Assembly (NCBI GenBank): GCA_016875975.1
Contig: VGOF01000075.1
Coordinates: forward strand, 1 to 7,156
DNA length: 7,156 bases
Origin: Chloroflexota bacterium
GTDB lineage: Bacteria; Chloroflexota; Dehalococcoidia; GIF9; UBA5629
Direction of reading: 5' to 3'
Program-made: the position numbers and the translations under genes
The notes under the pieces: generated by a model
What the model saw: only the letters and a program-made list of their open reading frames with translations
The model's database searches: none
What the model was told of the DNA's origin: nothing
Shown: positions 5,763 to 7,156 of the stretch, piece by piece
Layout of the letters: every line of letters starts with the position of its first letter
Position numbering within the stretch: position 1 is the stretch's first letter

Positions 5763-5810
5763 GTCAAAAACTCCTTTAATATTTTTAGCTTTTAGCCTTT
5801 AACTTTTGAC
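5763..5810 (-). repeat. A-rich spacer between hisF and the glutamate-synthase-like gene, with tandem heptamer
   Basis: This 48-nt spacer is strikingly AT-rich compared with its flanks. On the plus strand TTTTAGC is repeated in tandem at 5783-5789 and 5790-5796, with a degenerate third copy beside it. It contains the AAAGGAG ribosome site (5771-5777) of the downstream gene. I see no promoter or hairpin in it. It may be an unstructured ribosome-loading region or a small repeat remnant. Confidence 0.4.
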
Positions 5811-6581
5811 TTATAGCCTCACCTTTATCCCCTTCTCTTTGAGATATTTCTTGGCTTCAGGTATAGATATCTCACCGAAGTGGAAGATGGAAGCTGCCAG
5901 CACTGCCGAAGCCTTGCCGATGACTATCCCTTCGTAGAGGTGTTCCAGCGTGCCAGCGCCGCCCGAGGCGGTGACCGGTATCTTGACTGCCTCAGCCACG
6001 GCTTTTGTCATCTCCAGGTCATAGCCAGCCTTGGTGCCATCGGCGTCCTTGCTGGTGAGCAGAATCTCAGCAGCACCCAGCTTCTCCACTTCCTTAGCCC
6101 ATTTCACAATATCGATGCCGGTGCCTTCCTCACCGCTCTTGACCACCACTTCCAATCTCGGTTTGCCACTGCCCGGTGGGTTCTTTTTGCCATCTATGGC
6201 AATCACCAGCTTGTTCTTACCGAATTTCTTTACCGCTGCGGTAATCAGCTTGGGATTCTTCACTGCGGCGGTGTTGATGGACACCTTGTCCACGCCCAGC
6301 TTGAACAGGTCTTCCATGTCCTCCAAGTTTCTTATGCCTCCGCCAACCGCAAAGGGAACAGTGGCTTTCTCAGCCACTTTCTTCACCCATTCCAACCTGG
6401 TCTTGCGATTTTCCACCGTGGCCATGATGTCCAGGAAGACCAGCTCGTCGGCCCCCTGGCGGCAGTAGGCCTCCGCCGCTTCGACCGGGTCTCGGGCATC
6501 TCTTAGATTGACGAACTGGACGCCCTTGACCACCCTCCCATCCTTGACATCAAGGCAAGGGATGACTTTGATTTCTTTCAT
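5811..6581 (-). CDS. hisF: Imidazole glycerol phosphate synthase cyclase subunit HisF
   Basis: HisF is the cyclase half of imidazole glycerol phosphate synthase. It uses ammonia from HisH to convert PRFAR into IGP and AICAR in histidine synthesis. The 256-residue length is normal. The (beta-alpha)8 barrel opens with MKEIKVIPCLDV, placing catalytic Asp11, and the second catalytic residue is Asp130 in VIAIDGKK. Other signatures are RDPVEAAEAYCRQGADELVFLDI, the phosphate loop FAVGGGIRN (77-85), the TSKDADGTKAGYD loop (176-188) and ASGGAG. It starts at ATG 6581, one nucleotide after the stop of the nrpR-like gene, with GGGAG at 6590-6594 inside that gene, so translation is probably coupled. No hisH or other his gene is in the window, so HisH must be encoded elsewhere. 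Confidence 0.96.
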   Translation of the reverse strand: MKEIKVIPCLDVKDGRVVKGVQFVNLRDARDPVEAAEAYCRQGADELVFLDIMATVENRKTRLEWVKKVAEKATVPFAVGGGIRNLEDMEDLFKLGVDKVSINTAAVKNPKLITAAVKKFGKNKLVIAIDGKKNPPGSGKPRLEVVVKSGEEGTGIDIVKWAKEVEKLGAAEILLTSKDADGTKAGYDLEMTKAVAEAVKIPVTASGGAGTLEHLYEGIVIGKASAVLAASIFHFGEISIPEAKKYLKEKGIKVRL

Positions 6582-6582
6582 G

Positions 6583-7156
6583 TTACAACTCCCATATTCT
6601 TGTTAGTTTTTTATAGTCCATCACGGTGCTCATGCCGTGATTTTGAGCTTCAATGCCCGCTTCCTCGGCAGCCGCTACCGGGTTCAGACCGCCGACGAGG
6701 ACCATGCCAATTCGATTGAGCTCCACCGGGATTTCGCACACAGGCTCGCTGGTATTTCCCATCACCAGCAATCCTCCCAGGCCTATCTGGTTCAACCTGC
6801 CAGTCACCCTCTCCACTATGGAACGGCAGGCGGCCGGTATTTCGCGGAAGTTAGCCAGTATTTTCCCGTTCCCATCCTCGGCAGCGCCTATCACCGAGGT
6901 CATCTTGGCCCTGATGAAGACTTCTGAAGGGTCGAGGGAAGAGCCTGCGTAATTTATCAGTTCCACAAACCGTAGCGGCTTGCGGTTGCGAATTTGTAAT
7001 ATGCCGCCGAAGCGTGAGTCTATGGGTACGCCAGCTTTGAGTAACGTGCCGTTTAGCACGATACTGCATACGGTGGCCAGGCCTACGTGTCCTTCAGGGA
7101 CGGTCAACTCTCCGAGCTGCTGTCCTTCCTGCGCTACTGCCACCCTTTCGCTAACA
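6583..7156 (-). CDS. nrpR: NrpR-domain nitrogen regulator, C-terminal part (truncated by window edge)
   Basis: The reading frame is open through the right edge, and VSERV precedes the internal GTG at 7143, so the start lies outside the window; 190 codons and a TAA are visible. The sequence matches the NrpR effector domain (PF01995/DUF128) known from methanogen NrpR, which represses nitrogen-assimilation genes and is released by 2-oxoglutarate. Conserved stretches are VPEGHVGLATVCSIVLNG, LLKAGVPIDSRFGG, RFVELINYAGSSLDPSEVFI, MTSV, NFREIPA and VLVGGLNPVAAAEEAGI. The DNA-binding winged helix expected at the N-terminus cannot be seen, so repressor function is inferred. The gene is 1 nt from hisF and in one orientation with the glutamate-synthase-like gene, which fits a nitrogen-responsive operon. 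Full NrpR proteins may carry one or two such domains; only the last is visible here. Confidence 0.85.
   Translation of the reverse strand, partial: VSERVAVAQEGQQLGELTVPEGHVGLATVCSIVLNGTLLKAGVPIDSRFGGILQIRNRKPLRFVELINYAGSSLDPSEVFIRAKMTSVIGAAEDGNGKILANFREIPAACRSIVERVTGRLNQIGLGGLLVMGNTSEPVCEIPVELNRIGMVLVGGLNPVAAAEEAGIEAQNHGMSTVMDYKKLTRIWEL

Noticed and set aside
5277..5795. 172-codon plus-strand open frame
   Set aside because: It lies opposite the strongly supported glutamate-synthase-like gene and has no recognisable domain or ribosome site.
5880..6506. 208-codon plus-strand open frame
   Set aside because: It is antisense to hisF, whose motifs and start signals are unambiguous; the long open frame is a by-product of codon use.

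Overview
The window is a compact bacterial segment with no mobile element, CRISPR array, rRNA or tRNA that I can see. It uses Shine-Dalgarno sites and mixed ATG/GTG/TTG starts. Mid-range GC, an NrpR-type nitrogen regulator, an isolated FMN-domain glutamate-synthase-like protein and a divergent PlsY paralog together suggest an anaerobic Chloroflexota, most likely Dehalococcoidia or a relative. That assignment is inference from gene content, not a database match.

Layout. (1) Positions 1-216, minus strand: the N-terminal 72 residues of a PlsY-like membrane protein that runs off the left edge. (2) 217-508: a divergent regulatory region. It has two back-to-back sigma70-type promoters and, on the plus side, a leader of about 180 nt with several inverted repeats, two of which compete for the same strand. 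(3) 509-4173, plus strand: a tight five-gene cluster. In order it encodes a membrane ICMT/PEMT-like methyltransferase, a lipoprotein substrate-binding protein of the ZnuA-like metal family, an ABC ATPase, an ABC-3 family permease and a soluble SAM-dependent methyltransferase. (4) 4170-7156, minus strand: a three-gene nitrogen-metabolism cluster read right to left. It encodes an NrpR-domain protein (N-terminus beyond the window), HisF and the glutamate-synthase-like FMN protein. The two clusters converge and their stop codons overlap inside one palindromic CTAG.

How the genes may work together. The plus-strand cluster looks like a metal or metal-complex importer. The binding protein anchors outside the membrane, the permease forms the channel and the ATPase drives it. 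The binding protein lacks most of the usual histidine ligands, and the transporter genes are bracketed by two methyltransferase genes. The substrate may therefore not be free zinc or manganese. This cluster is the best candidate here for an undescribed system. The minus-strand cluster combines a probable 2-oxoglutarate-type nitrogen sensor/repressor, the cyclase subunit of imidazole glycerol phosphate synthase and a glutamate-synthase-like flavoprotein, which suggests coordinated nitrogen assimilation.
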